This document shows, in pieces, positions 17,752-26,103 of a DNA stretch of 64,000 nucleotides. Both the position numbers and the translations under genes were made by a program. A model generated the notes under the pieces. It worked only from the letters and a program-made list of their open reading frames with translations. It did not search any database and had not been told where the DNA came from. The stretch is from Mediterranea sp. An20 (lineage in GTDB: Bacteria; Bacteroidota; Bacteroidia; Bacteroidales; Bacteroidaceae): assembly GCF_002160055.1 (NCBI RefSeq), contig NZ_NFJV01000004.1:95863-159862 (forward strand), written 5' to 3'. Each line of letters opens with the position of its first letter. Positions within the stretch are counted from its first letter, which is position 1.

Positions 17752-18327
17752 TCATGAAAGCCCCTGCACCAGTTGCTCCACAACCTGCGGATAGTGCGCA
17801 TACTCCAACTGGTGCACACGGGCAGCCAACGTTTCGGGCGTATCGCCGGGCAAGACGGGGCAACGGTATTGGCAGATGACGGTGCCTTCGTCGTAATGCT
17901 CATCGGTGTAGTGGATGGTGATGCCGCTCTCCACCTCGCCCGCTGCCAAGACGGCACGGTGTACGTGGTCGCCATACATGCCCTTGCCTCCGAACTTGGG
18001 CAACAGCGCCGGATGAATGTTGACCATGCGGTGCGGATAAGCCTGAATAAGACTGGCGGGAATGCGCAACAAGAACCCCGCCAGCACTACAAAACCAATG
18101 TCATGCGCACGGAGCACATCGAGCACCGGCCGCCCGTCGGCCCACTCTTCTTTGCTGAAACAGAAGGCAGGCACTCCCAGACGGGCAGCACGCTCCAACA
18201 CGAAGGCAGTCTGCCGGTTGGTTAATACCAATGCCACACGGGCAGTATCTTTCTCGCGGAAATAACGGATGATGTTCTCGGCATTCGTCCCGTTGCCCGA
18301 AGCCAAAATAGCGATGTTTATAGCCAT
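17752..18327 (-). CDS. purN: Phosphoribosylglycinamide formyltransferase PurN
   Basis: 191 residues, standard for PurN. NIAILASGNGTNAENI is the N-terminal GAR-phosphate site, VNIHPALLPKFGGKG contains the catalytic Asn and His, and GITIHYTDEHYDEGTVI holds the conserved Asp. It transfers the formyl group of 10-formyl-THF to GAR in purine synthesis. It is divergent from acpP with about 150 bp between starts, and converges on pdxB. Confidence 0.95.
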   Translation of the reverse strand: MAINIAILASGNGTNAENIIRYFREKDTARVALVLTNRQTAFVLERAARLGVPAFCFSKEEWADGRPVLDVLRAHDIGFVVLAGFLLRIPASLIQAYPHRMVNIHPALLPKFGGKGMYGDHVHRAVLAAGEVESGITIHYTDEHYDEGTVICQYRCPVLPGDTPETLAARVHQLEYAHYPQVVEQLVQGLS

Positions 18328-18393
18328 AATCGTAGGTGTTTATGCACAAAATCGTAAAAAATGTGCAAAAATCAGCACTTAATGTCCGAAATA

Positions 18394-18425
18394 TTTGCAC
18401 AGCCCAAGAAATATTCATTCCTTTG
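18394..18425 (+). promoter_or_regulatory. Promoter of acpP-fabF-rnc
   Basis: TTTG (18394-18397), 20 bp, TTCCTTTG (18418-18425), a one-base variant of TAnnTTTG. It lies 51 bp upstream of acpP. Confidence 0.65.
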
Positions 18426-18476
18426 CACGGCAAAATTAAAGAAATAAACCTAATTATTAATTAAAAACTGAAAGTT

Positions 18477-18713
18477 ATGTCTGAAATTGCATCTAAAGTG
18501 AAAGCGATTATCGTCGATAAGTTGGGCGTTGAAGAATCTGAAGTAAAGAACGAAGCCAGCTTCACAAACGACCTGGGAGCCGATTCTCTGGACACTGTAG
18601 AGCTCATCATGGAATTTGAAAAGGAATTCGGCATCTCTATCCCCGACGACCAGGCTGAAAAGATTGGCACAGTGGGCGATGCCATCAACTACATCGAAGA
18701 GCACTCTAAGTAA
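18477..18713 (+). CDS. acpP: Acyl carrier protein
   Basis: 78 residues, acidic. [17 protein letters not shown] carries Ser37, the 4'-phosphopantetheine attachment site. It shuttles acyl chains in type II fatty acid synthesis. It is the first gene of an acpP-fabF-rnc set, the order seen in many bacteria. Confidence 0.97.
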   Translation: MSEIASKVKAIIVDKLGVEESEVKNEASFTNDLGADSLDTVELIMEFEKEFGISIPDDQAEKIGTVGDAINYIEEHSK

Positions 18714-18735
18714 TTTCATCCATCCGTTTCATCAC

Positions 18736-20001
18736 ATGGAATTAAAAAGAGTTGTTGTAACAGGTCTCGGTGCCGTTACTCCCATTGGCAATACTGTCAC
18801 AGAATTCTGGGACAATCTTGTGAACGGGACCAGCGGAGCGGGACCTATTACTCATTTCGATGCGTCCCTTTTCAAAACGCAGTTTGCATGCGAGGTAAAG
18901 AACTTCGACGCCTCCCAATACATTGACCGTAAGGAAGCGCGCAAGATGGACCTTTACACGCAGTATGCCATCGCTGTGGCCAAGCAAGCTGTAAGTGATT
19001 CGGAACTTGACATCGAAAAAGAAGATTTGAACCGCATCGGCGTCATTTTCGGTGCCGGTATCGGAGGTATCCGTACATTCGAGGAAGAGGCAGGCAACTA
19101 TGCCTTGACCGGCAAGGAAAAGGGTCCGCGCTTCAATCCGTTCTTCATCCCCAAGATGATTTCGGACATCGCAGCCGGACAGATTTCCATCCTCTACGGA
19201 TTCCACGGTCCCAACTATGCGACCTGCTCGGCCTGCGCCACTTCAACCAACGCCATTGCCGACGCATTCAACCTTATCCGCTTAGGTAAGGCCAATGCCA
19301 TCGTGACGGGCGGCTCCGAAGCTGCTATCGCCGCTTGCGGTGTGGGCGGCTTCAATGCCATGCACGCCCTGTCTACGCGCAATGACTCACCGGAAACAGC
19401 TTCCCGTCCCTTCAGTGCCAGCCGCGACGGCTTTGTCATGGGCGAGGGAGGCGGCTGTCTCGTATTGGAAGAACTGGAACACGCCAAGGCACGCGGTGCG
19501 AAGATTTATGCCGAAGTAGGAGGTGTGGGCATGTCGGCCGACGCTTACCACCTGACGGCTTCTCATCCCGATGGGTTGGGTGCCAAACTGGTCATGCAGA
19601 ATGCGCTGGAAGACGCACAGATGAATCCCGATGAAATCGACTACATCAACGTGCACGGCACATCAACGCCTGTAGGCGACATTTCCGAGGCCAAGGCTAT
19701 CAAGGAAGTGTTCGGCGACCATGCGTATAAGCTGAACATCAGCTCTACCAAGTCTATGACCGGACACCTGCTGGGTGCAGCAGGAGCCGTAGAAGCCATT
19801 GCCAGCATCCTGGCTATCAAGAATGGCATCGTACCCCCCACCATCAACCACGAAGAGGGTGACAACGACGAACAGATTGACTACGAACTGAACTTTACTT
19901 TCAATCAGGCTCAGCAGCGCGAAGTGCGTGCTGCCTTGTCCAACACATTCGGATTCGGTGGTCACAATGCTTGCGTCATCTTCAAGAAATACGCAGAATA
20001 A
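18736..20001 (+). CDS. fabF: Beta-ketoacyl-ACP synthase II
   Basis: 421 residues from ATG 18736 (MELKRVVVTGLGAVTPIGN, the classic KAS start). The nucleophile Cys is in ATCSACATSTNAI, the catalytic histidines in NVHGTSTPVGD and KSMTGHLLGAAG. It elongates acyl-ACP with malonyl-ACP. It begins 22 bp after acpP. Confidence 0.97.
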   Translation: MELKRVVVTGLGAVTPIGNTVTEFWDNLVNGTSGAGPITHFDASLFKTQFACEVKNFDASQYIDRKEARKMDLYTQYAIAVAKQAVSDSELDIEKEDLNRIGVIFGAGIGGIRTFEEEAGNYALTGKEKGPRFNPFFIPKMISDIAAGQISILYGFHGPNYATCSACATSTNAIADAFNLIRLGKANAIVTGGSEAAIAACGVGGFNAMHALSTRNDSPETASRPFSASRDGFVMGEGGGCLVLEELEHAKARGAKIYAEVGGVGMSADAYHLTASHPDGLGAKLVMQNALEDAQMNPDEIDYINVHGTSTPVGDISEAKAIKEVFGDHAYKLNISSTKSMTGHLLGAAGAVEAIASILAIKNGIVPPTINHEEGDNDEQIDYELNFTFNQAQQREVRAALSNTFGFGGHNACVIFKKYAE

Positions 20002-20005
20002 GGTC

Positions 20006-20878
20006 GTGTTACGCAATCAAATAGACAAAATAAGGCTCCTGTTCCACAAGGACAGAGAGTCTTATTTTTGTTTCTACCGGATATTGGGCTTTTTCCCCCG
20101 AAACATACATTATTACAAAGAAGCCGTACTGCACAAATCCATCCTGGTGCGCGGCGAAAGCGGGCGACCGCTCAACAACGAGCGGTTGGAGTTTCTGGGC
20201 GATGCCGTCCTCGATGCCGTCGTGGCAGACATACTCTACCAGCATTTCGACGGCAAACGCGAAGGTTTCCTCACCAGCACCCGCTCCAAAATCGTACAGC
20301 GCGAAACGCTGAATAAGCTGGCCGTAGACATCGGACTGGACAAACTCGTGAAATATACCACACGCAACACGGCACACAACAGCTATATGTATGGCAATGC
20401 CTTCGAGGCATTCATCGGTGCCATTTACCTCGACCAAGGCTACGACCGCTGCATGGAGTTCATGAAGGAAAAAATCCTGAAAGAGTATATCGACTTGGAA
20501 AAGATGTCGCGCAAAGAGACCAACTTCAAGTCGAAACTTATTGAATGGAGCCAGAAATACAAGTTCAGCGTATCGTTTGAACTGATAGAACAGCGGTTGG
20601 ACAAAGACCGCAGCCCTGTGTTCCACACCGAGGTCAAGGTAGAAGGCTTGTCGGCAGGCAAGGGCATGGGATATTCCAAGAAAGAATCACAACAGAATGC
20701 GGCGCAGAAAGCACTGAACAAAATCAAGGGCAACAACGACTTCAGGCTGCAGATAGAAGAAGCCAAAGCACTCCGACTGACCCCGCCTGCAGATAATGCC
20801 ATAGCGTTCGTGACCGTGAGCGAAGAACACATCACCCACGAAACAGATGGCAGCGAACTGCCCGCACAAGAGGAATAA
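20006..20878 (+). CDS. rnc: Ribonuclease III
   Basis: 290 residues if translation starts at the GTG at 20006, which is 4 bp after the fabF stop and gives the usual Bacteroidota beginning LRNQIDKIRLLF; there is no ATG at this place. The RNase III signature NNERLEFLGDAVLDAVVADILY and the second acidic site (NAFEAFIGAIYLDQG) are intact, followed by a double-stranded RNA-binding domain (~residues 170-240). A non-conserved tail of ~40 residues ends the protein. It cuts double-stranded RNA in rRNA and mRNA maturation. The tight spacing points to translational coupling with fabF. Confidence 0.93.
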   Translation: MLRNQIDKIRLLFHKDRESYFCFYRILGFFPRNIHYYKEAVLHKSILVRGESGRPLNNERLEFLGDAVLDAVVADILYQHFDGKREGFLTSTRSKIVQRETLNKLAVDIGLDKLVKYTTRNTAHNSYMYGNAFEAFIGAIYLDQGYDRCMEFMKEKILKEYIDLEKMSRKETNFKSKLIEWSQKYKFSVSFELIEQRLDKDRSPVFHTEVKVEGLSAGKGMGYSKKESQQNAAQKALNKIKGNNDFRLQIEEAKALRLTPPADNAIAFVTVSEEHITHETDGSELPAQEE

Positions 20879-20900
20879 GAAAAACTTTTCACAGCCGCTT

Positions 20901-20939
20901 CTCTGCCATACCCAGCACAGCGGATAAGAAATGGCAGAG
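20901..20939. terminator. Weak hairpin between rnc and pfkA
   Basis: 9-bp stem CTCTGCCAT/ATGGCAGAG with a 21-nt loop between convergent genes; no T tract on the plus side. Confidence 0.4.
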
Positions 20940-20947
20940 TATCAGCC

Positions 20948-21958
20948 TCAGCCGAAGCACACTCCCATCCGGCGTCCCTGAACAACCAAGTCGTGGTCTT
21001 CTGTCACCACCTTGAGCTTTCCTCCCGTCTCGGCCAGAGGGATGGAGGTAATGTCGTTGCCCCGCAAGGCAACCATACGCCCGAATTGTCCGTTGGCAAT
21101 CAGCTCTGTGGCATGCCCGCCCATGCGAGTGGCTAAGTTACGGTCGAAAGGCGTAGGCGAACCTCCGCGCTGAATATATCCCAACACCGTTTCGCGGGTC
21201 TCGATGCCCGTCTCATACTCTATCTCCTGCGCGATGTACTCTCCGGCCCGCTTGCGCCCGTCGGTAGGAATGCCTTCGGCCACGGTCACGATAGAATAGG
21301 GCTTACCCTGCTTCAGCCGTTCGAGAATGGCCGAACCGATGCGGTGGATGCTGTAGGAAATCTCAGGCAGCAAGATGACATCGCTCCCGCCCGCCATACC
21401 GGCATAAAGAGCTATCCACCCCGCCTTGTGACCCATAACCTCGATGACCATCACACGCTTGTGTGCGCTGGCCGTGCAGTGCAGGCGGTCGATGGCATCG
21501 GTAGCGATGCTCACGGCAGAGTCGAAGCCGAAAGAAAAGTCTGTGCCCCAGATGTCATTGTCGATGGTCTTGGGAACAGACACAATGTTCAGCCCCCTCT
21601 CCGCCAGACGGGCAGCTGTCTGCGTAGTTCCGTTTCCGCCTATGCACACGATGCAGTCCAATCCCAGTTCCTTCACATTGCGCTCGATGAGGGCTGGTTT
21701 ATTGACGCCGGACACCACACCGTTTCTTTTAAAGGGATTCTCTCGCGAAGTGCCCAACATTGTGCCTCCAAGATTGAGCAACCCCGAAAGCGAATGGCGG
21801 GTTATCTCCTCCGTGTCTTTGGTAAGCAGGCCCTGAAAGCCGCTGTGTATACCTATCACCTCAAAACCATAGTGATGAATGGCTGTTTTGCACACGCCGC
21901 GAATGGTGGCGTTGATGCCTGGGCAGTCGCCCCCTGAAGTAAGTATGCCGATTCTCAT
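20948..21958 (-). CDS. pfkA: 6-phosphofructokinase
   Basis: 336 residues, phosphofructokinase family. The N-terminal MRIGILTSGGDCPGINATIR is the phosphate loop. GGNGT at residues 107-111 takes the place of GGDGS in E. coli PfkA, with Gly (ATP type) and not Asp (PPi type) at the key position. PKTIDND at 129-135 has the Lys common in PPi-dependent enzymes. The mix suggests an ATP-dependent enzyme of the Lys-bearing clade, but donor choice is inference. It carries out fructose 6-phosphate phosphorylation in glycolysis. It is divergent from the GH3 gene. Confidence 0.9.
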   Translation of the reverse strand: MRIGILTSGGDCPGINATIRGVCKTAIHHYGFEVIGIHSGFQGLLTKDTEEITRHSLSGLLNLGGTMLGTSRENPFKRNGVVSGVNKPALIERNVKELGLDCIVCIGGNGTTQTAARLAERGLNIVSVPKTIDNDIWGTDFSFGFDSAVSIATDAIDRLHCTASAHKRVMVIEVMGHKAGWIALYAGMAGGSDVILLPEISYSIHRIGSAILERLKQGKPYSIVTVAEGIPTDGRKRAGEYIAQEIEYETGIETRETVLGYIQRGGSPTPFDRNLATRMGGHATELIANGQFGRMVALRGNDITSIPLAETGGKLKVVTEDHDLVVQGRRMGVCFG

Positions 21959-22047
21959 AATGCTCCCTACAAAATAATAAGTGTCAGAAACAGCGGTAAA
22001 GGTAAGAAAAAAGCAGGAAAAAAGATAGAGAAACCAAGAATTAACCT

Positions 22048-22055
22048 TACTTTTG
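22048..22055 (+). promoter_or_regulatory. -7 box of the GH3 gene
   Basis: TACTTTTG, 28 bp before the ATG; no -33 box seen. Confidence 0.55.
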
Positions 22056-22083
22056 CGTTGCTAAACAGATTTCTAAAAGAATC

Positions 22084-23595
22084 ATGAACATCACAAGCTT
22101 ACTGAACAAGGCCTATTTTGCCCCGCGTTTGAAAGAAATCGGGCAATATGCCACCCGCTCGGAAGAACTTCAGAACGGAGTGTTGCAACGTCTCCTCCAC
22201 TTGGCGGCTGGCACCGAATGGGGCAAGAAATATAACTATGCCGACATACACACGTACGATGAATTCCGCCGTCGGCTACCCATACAGACGTATGAGGAAG
22301 TGAAGCCTTACGTGTCGCGCCTCCGGCAGGGCGAACAGAACTTACTATGGCCCTCGGAGATAAAGTGGTTTGCCAAGTCATCGGGCACCACCAACGACAA
22401 GAGCAAGTTTATCCCCGTCAGTCGCGAGTCGCTGAAAGACACGCACTACCGTGGCGGGCAGGATGCCGTGGCCATCTACCTGGGGCAGAACCCGCAGAGC
22501 CGCTTCTTCTCCGGCAAAGGTCTCATCTTAGGCGGTAGCCACGCACCCAACCTCAGTTCCAACCACAGCCTGGTGGGCGACCTCTCGGCCATTCTCATCG
22601 AAAACATCCCTTCCATAGTCAATCTTATCCGCGTGCCCAGCAAGCAGACAGCCCTGATGAGCGACTTTGAGGAAAAGATGGAAGCCATTGCACGGGAAAC
22701 CATCGGGGCGAATGTCACCAACCTGTCGGGCGTGCCTTCGTGGATGTTGGTACTCATCAAGCACATCCTGGACAAAACAGGCAAACGGACCTTAGAAGAA
22801 GTATGGCCCAATCTGGAAGTGTTCTTCCACGGTGGAGTGGCCTTTACACCTTACCGCGAGCAATACAAGCAAATTATCCGCAGCCCGAAGATGCACTACG
22901 TAGAAACGTACAACGCTTCGGAAGGTTATTTCGGCACACAAAACGACCCTGCCGACCCGTCAATGCTGCTGATGATTGACTACGGCATCTTCTACGAATT
23001 CATCCCTTTGGAAGAAGTAGGCAAGGAGAACCCGCATGCTTGTTGTCTGGAAGAAGTAGAGTTGGGCAAGAACTACGCAGTAGTCATCTCGACTTCGGCA
23101 GGTTTGTGGCGTTATCAGATAGGCGACACCGTGCGCTTCACTTCCAAACACCCGTACAAGTTTGTCATCACCGGACGTACCAAGCATTTCATCAATGCGT
23201 TTGGCGAAGAACTTATCGTGGATAATGCCGAAAAAGGACTGGCCAGAGCCTGCGCTGAAACAGGCGCGCAGGTCACAGAATACTCTGCCGCACCGGTCTT
23301 CATGGATGCCAATGCCAAATGCCGGCACCAGTGGCTCATTGAATTCGCGAAAATGCCGGACGACTTACAGAAGTTTGCTCGCATCCTGGACGACACGCTG
23401 AAGGAAATCAACTCCGACTACGAAGCGAAGCGGCAAAACAACCTGGCCCTGCAGCCGCTGGAAGTCATCGTGGCCCGCCCGAGCCTGTTCCATGACTGGC
23501 TGGCAAAGAAGGGCAAGCTGGGGGGACAACACAAGATTCCGCGGCTGAGTAACACGCGCCAGTATATCGAGGAGATGCTGGAATTGAATAAATGA
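22084..23595 (+). CDS. GH3 auxin-responsive-promoter family protein (acyl-adenylase fold)
   Basis: 503 residues, similar in length to plant GH3 amido synthetases and widespread in Bacteroidota. The ATP-binding motif SSGTTNDKSKFIPVS (about residues 100-114) and YNASEGYFGTQ with the later YQIGDTVRFT are the adenylate-forming signatures of GH3. The family activates a carboxylic acid with ATP and joins it to an amine or thiol. The bacterial substrate is not known and no auxin chemistry is implied. The EamA transporter follows 13 bp downstream. Confidence 0.88.
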   Translation: MNITSLLNKAYFAPRLKEIGQYATRSEELQNGVLQRLLHLAAGTEWGKKYNYADIHTYDEFRRRLPIQTYEEVKPYVSRLRQGEQNLLWPSEIKWFAKSSGTTNDKSKFIPVSRESLKDTHYRGGQDAVAIYLGQNPQSRFFSGKGLILGGSHAPNLSSNHSLVGDLSAILIENIPSIVNLIRVPSKQTALMSDFEEKMEAIARETIGANVTNLSGVPSWMLVLIKHILDKTGKRTLEEVWPNLEVFFHGGVAFTPYREQYKQIIRSPKMHYVETYNASEGYFGTQNDPADPSMLLMIDYGIFYEFIPLEEVGKENPHACCLEEVELGKNYAVVISTSAGLWRYQIGDTVRFTSKHPYKFVITGRTKHFINAFGEELIVDNAEKGLARACAETGAQVTEYSAAPVFMDANAKCRHQWLIEFAKMPDDLQKFARILDDTLKEINSDYEAKRQNNLALQPLEVIVARPSLFHDWLAKKGKLGGQHKIPRLSNTRQYIEEMLELNK

Positions 23596-23608
23596 CCGCT
23601 ACTTGACA

Positions 23609-24547
23609 ATGAAAAACTTTCATTTTAAAGGGCATGCCGCCATGCTGACGGCCAACATGACGTGGGGGCTGATGTCGCCGCTGGCAAAGATTGTCATGGC
23701 TGGAGGCATTGTTACTCCCCTGGTACTGACAGACCTGCGCATCTTCGGAGCCATGGTGCTGTTTTGGCTTATCTCGTTTTTCCAAAAACCCGAACACGTA
23801 CATCACAAGGACATGGCCCTGCTGTTGGCAGCCTCGCTGCTGGCCATCGTGTTCAACCAAGGCTGTTTCATCTTCGGTGTGGGACTGACCTCTCCCGCCG
23901 ATGCCAGCATCATCACCACAAGTATGCCGCTATGGGCCATGGTGCTGGCGGCATTCTTCCTGAAAGAACCGATAACGGGCAAAAAGGTGCTGGGCATCGC
24001 CCTCGGAGCCGGAGGCGCGTTGCTGCTTATCATGGGTAGCCAGGACAACAGCCACCCGGCATCCGGCGGTGACAATCCTATCTTGGGAGACATCCTGGTA
24101 CTGGGCGCACAGTTGAGTTATGCGTTTTACATCGTACTGTTCAAGAACTTCGTGCAGCGTTATTCGCTGGTCACCATCATGAAGTGGATGTTCACCTACG
24201 CTTTCATCTTTGCCCTGCCCTTCTCCTACAACAATCTGATAGCCACCGACTGGAGCGCGCTGGATTTGCCTGCCATCGGTAGCATTGCCTTCATTGTGGT
24301 GTGCGCTACATTTTTGAGCTACATGCTCATTCTGGTGGGGCAGAAGAACTTGCGACCCACCGTGGCGGGCATGTACAACTACGTGCAGCCTGTGGTGGCC
24401 AGCATTGTCAGTATCTGTCTGGGACTGGATTCGTTCAACCTGACTAAAGGCGTGGCTGTGGTGTTCATCTTTGGCGGTGTCTATTTAGTGACTGTCAGCA
24501 AGAGCCGCAAGGAGATAGAGGCACACGAGGCAGCTGCCAGGGAATGA
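23609..24547 (+). CDS. EamA family (DMT superfamily) transporter
   Basis: 312 residues with ten predicted membrane helices in two EamA repeats: first from AAMLTANMTWGLMSPLAK, second from GDILVLGAQLSYAFYIVLFK. Each repeat has the typical Pro/Gly-rich end (TTSMPLWAMVLAAFFLKEP; YVQPVVASIVSICLGLD). The family exports metabolites or amino acids. The ATG at 23609 is preferred over a TTG two codons earlier. Its coupling to the GH3 gene suggests it may move the substrate or product of that enzyme, which is inference. Confidence 0.9.
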   Translation: MKNFHFKGHAAMLTANMTWGLMSPLAKIVMAGGIVTPLVLTDLRIFGAMVLFWLISFFQKPEHVHHKDMALLLAASLLAIVFNQGCFIFGVGLTSPADASIITTSMPLWAMVLAAFFLKEPITGKKVLGIALGAGGALLLIMGSQDNSHPASGGDNPILGDILVLGAQLSYAFYIVLFKNFVQRYSLVTIMKWMFTYAFIFALPFSYNNLIATDWSALDLPAIGSIAFIVVCATFLSYMLILVGQKNLRPTVAGMYNYVQPVVASIVSICLGLDSFNLTKGVAVVFIFGGVYLVTVSKSRKEIEAHEAAARE

Positions 24548-24618
24548 CTTTCCCTACCCCATCGGCCTCTCACGAACACCCGAAGGAGCCCCGGACCTGC
24601 CTGAGCAAAACTCCCGAC

Positions 24619-24774
24619 TTATCGACCACACCAGGCATCGTAAACGGCGTGTTTCATATCGACATACGCATCGTTCAGCAAGATTGTCAGGAAGAAACCT
24701 ATTGTTACGATAACGGCACCTTTGATAAGGAATCCCGCAGTGCGGAACAGAATGGATGAAATGGTAGTCTTCAT
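24619..24774 (-). CDS. Small single-pass membrane protein, 51 residues
   Basis: MKTTISSILFRTAGF, then a hydrophobic stretch GAVIVTIGFFLTILL (about residues 19-33), then a polar tail with Asp, Lys, His and ending CGR. An AGGAAA-like site precedes the ATG, and a perfect TATCTTTG box lies about 70 bp upstream on the same strand. I do not recognise a family. The own promoter and the clean membrane segment argue for a real gene. Confidence 0.6.
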   Translation of the reverse strand: MKTTISSILFRTAGFLIKGAVIVTIGFFLTILLNDAYVDMKHAVYDAWCGR

Positions 24775-24841
24775 TTTTCCTATGTTTTTAAACGATTTAC
24801 AATTTATAGAATATCCGGAAGGCACCTCCCTTCCGACACGG

Positions 24842-24849
24842 CAAAGATA
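24842..24849 (-). promoter_or_regulatory. -7 box of the small membrane protein gene
   Basis: TATCTTTG on the minus strand. The leader contains a 7-bp hairpin CGGAAGG/CCTTCCG at about 24813-24832. Confidence 0.55.
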
Positions 24850-24959
24850 GGCTAAGGACAAGAATAAGAAGGTTAAGACAACGTTATCGTCAGGTTAATC
24901 TTCTGCCCGGGCAGGGAAACATGCCACTTTTTCCTAATGCCTTAGCAGGAAAATTCATC

Positions 24960-25108
24960 TACCTTTGAAAGAGACCGCCAATCGCTTGGAAGCAGACTTC
25001 AGCTATATAGGCAGCAATCGGCAGGATACATGCCGACTGCAAATTAGCGGTCAAATTACTTTTTGTTCAGCTCTATGAAGGAAATTCAATTTGTAAATCT
25101 TATCTTTG
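24960..25108 (+). promoter_or_regulatory. Two -7 boxes upstream of the second Rpn gene
   Basis: TACCTTTG (24960-24967) and TATCTTTG (25101-25108). The second is 25 bp before the ATG and is the likely main promoter. The first would place the 22-bp repeat array 24968-25055 inside the leader. No -33 boxes at normal spacing. Confidence 0.5.
24968..25055. repeat. Intergenic 22-bp-period array, four units
   Basis: Units begin at 24968, 24990, 25012 and 25034. The second (AAGCAGACTTC...TATATAGG) is close to the 32265 unit; the others are more diverged (AGACCGCC, CAGCAATCGGC, CGACTGC). Confidence 0.5.
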
Positions 25109-25132
25109 CAGAAAGAAAAAAGAGAATCCGCC

Positions 25133-26053
25133 ATGCCTAAATTCATCAACCCATTCACCGATGTTGGCTTCAAACGCATCTTTGGACAAGAAATCAACAA
25201 AGACCTGCTGATAGATTTCCTCAACAGTCTCTTTGCAGGCGAAAAGCACATCTGCGACATCCGTTTCCTGGACAAAGAGATTCAGGGCGAAGCCATCGAA
25301 GACCGCAGCTGCATCTACGATATTTACTGCACCGATGAAAACGGGGAGCAGTTCATCGTAGAGATGCAAAACCGACGCCAGGCTTTCTTTCGCGAACGGG
25401 CCATCTACTATCTCGCTCGCGCCATTTCCCGCCAGGGCGAACGAGGGGTTGACTGGCAATTCAACCTGAAAGCCGTGTACGGCATCTTCTTCATGAACTT
25501 CAAGGAGGAAGGCATAGAACAAAAGCTTCGCACCGATGTCTGGCTGGACGACCGAGACACACATAAACCATTCTCGGACAAACTTCGTTTCATTTTCCTG
25601 CAGCTGCCTTTCTTCGACAAAGAAGAAAACGAATGCAATAACGATTTCGAACGTTGGATATATGTACTGAAGAATATGGAAACACTACAACGACTCCCTT
25701 TCAAGGCCCGCAACGCCGTCTTCCAGAAACTGGAAGAAATTGTGGACATTGCTTCTCTAAGCAAGGAAGACCGCATGAAATATGACGAAAGCATCAAGGT
25801 GTATCGCGATAACTTGGTGACGGAACTTTATGCCGTACAGAAAGGCATCGAACAAGGTATACAGCAAGGTATACAACGAGGTATACAGCAAGGTATACAG
25901 CAAGGTATACAGCAAGGTATACAGCAAGGTATACAACAAGGAAAACAACAAAGTCAGGTAGACATTGCCCGGCGCATGAAAGCCAAAGGTTATGCCATGA
26001 CCGATATAGCCGACATGACAGGACTTTCACCTGAAATAATTGACACACTTTGA
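25133..26053 (+). CDS. Rpn family PD-(D/E)XK nuclease with GIQQ repeat helix
   Basis: 306 residues from the ATG at 25133; a TTG further upstream overlaps the -7 box and is unlikely. N-terminal nuclease: [14 protein letters not shown] (7-20), metal-binding Asp63 in CIYDIYC, Glu77-Met-Gln79 in FIVEMQ, at the same residue numbers as the gene at 519. Residues ~238-270 are four-residue units GIQQ/GIQR, and the protein ends with [19 protein letters not shown]. An internal ATG at 25775 follows AAGGAAGA at good spacing and would give a separate 92-residue C-terminal protein holding the repeats. Such genes-within-genes are known for E. coli Rpn, where the small product is the antitoxin; for this gene it is inference. 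Confidence 0.85.
   Translation: MPKFINPFTDVGFKRIFGQEINKDLLIDFLNSLFAGEKHICDIRFLDKEIQGEAIEDRSCIYDIYCTDENGEQFIVEMQNRRQAFFRERAIYYLARAISRQGERGVDWQFNLKAVYGIFFMNFKEEGIEQKLRTDVWLDDRDTHKPFSDKLRFIFLQLPFFDKEENECNNDFERWIYVLKNMETLQRLPFKARNAVFQKLEEIVDIASLSKEDRMKYDESIKVYRDNLVTELYAVQKGIEQGIQQGIQRGIQQGIQQGIQQGIQQGIQQGKQQSQVDIARRMKAKGYAMTDIADMTGLSPEIIDTL
25844..25948 (+). repeat. In-frame 12-bp repeats in the second Rpn gene
   Basis: Seven copies containing GGTATACA within the unit CAAGGTATACAG, with a degenerate copy at each end, encoding GIQQ. Each holds the palindrome GTATAC. Confidence 0.9.
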
Positions 26054-26103
26054 GCGGAAACCATTGTTTTCGCTCCACAAAAAAGCAATATAGGAGATTA
26101 AAT

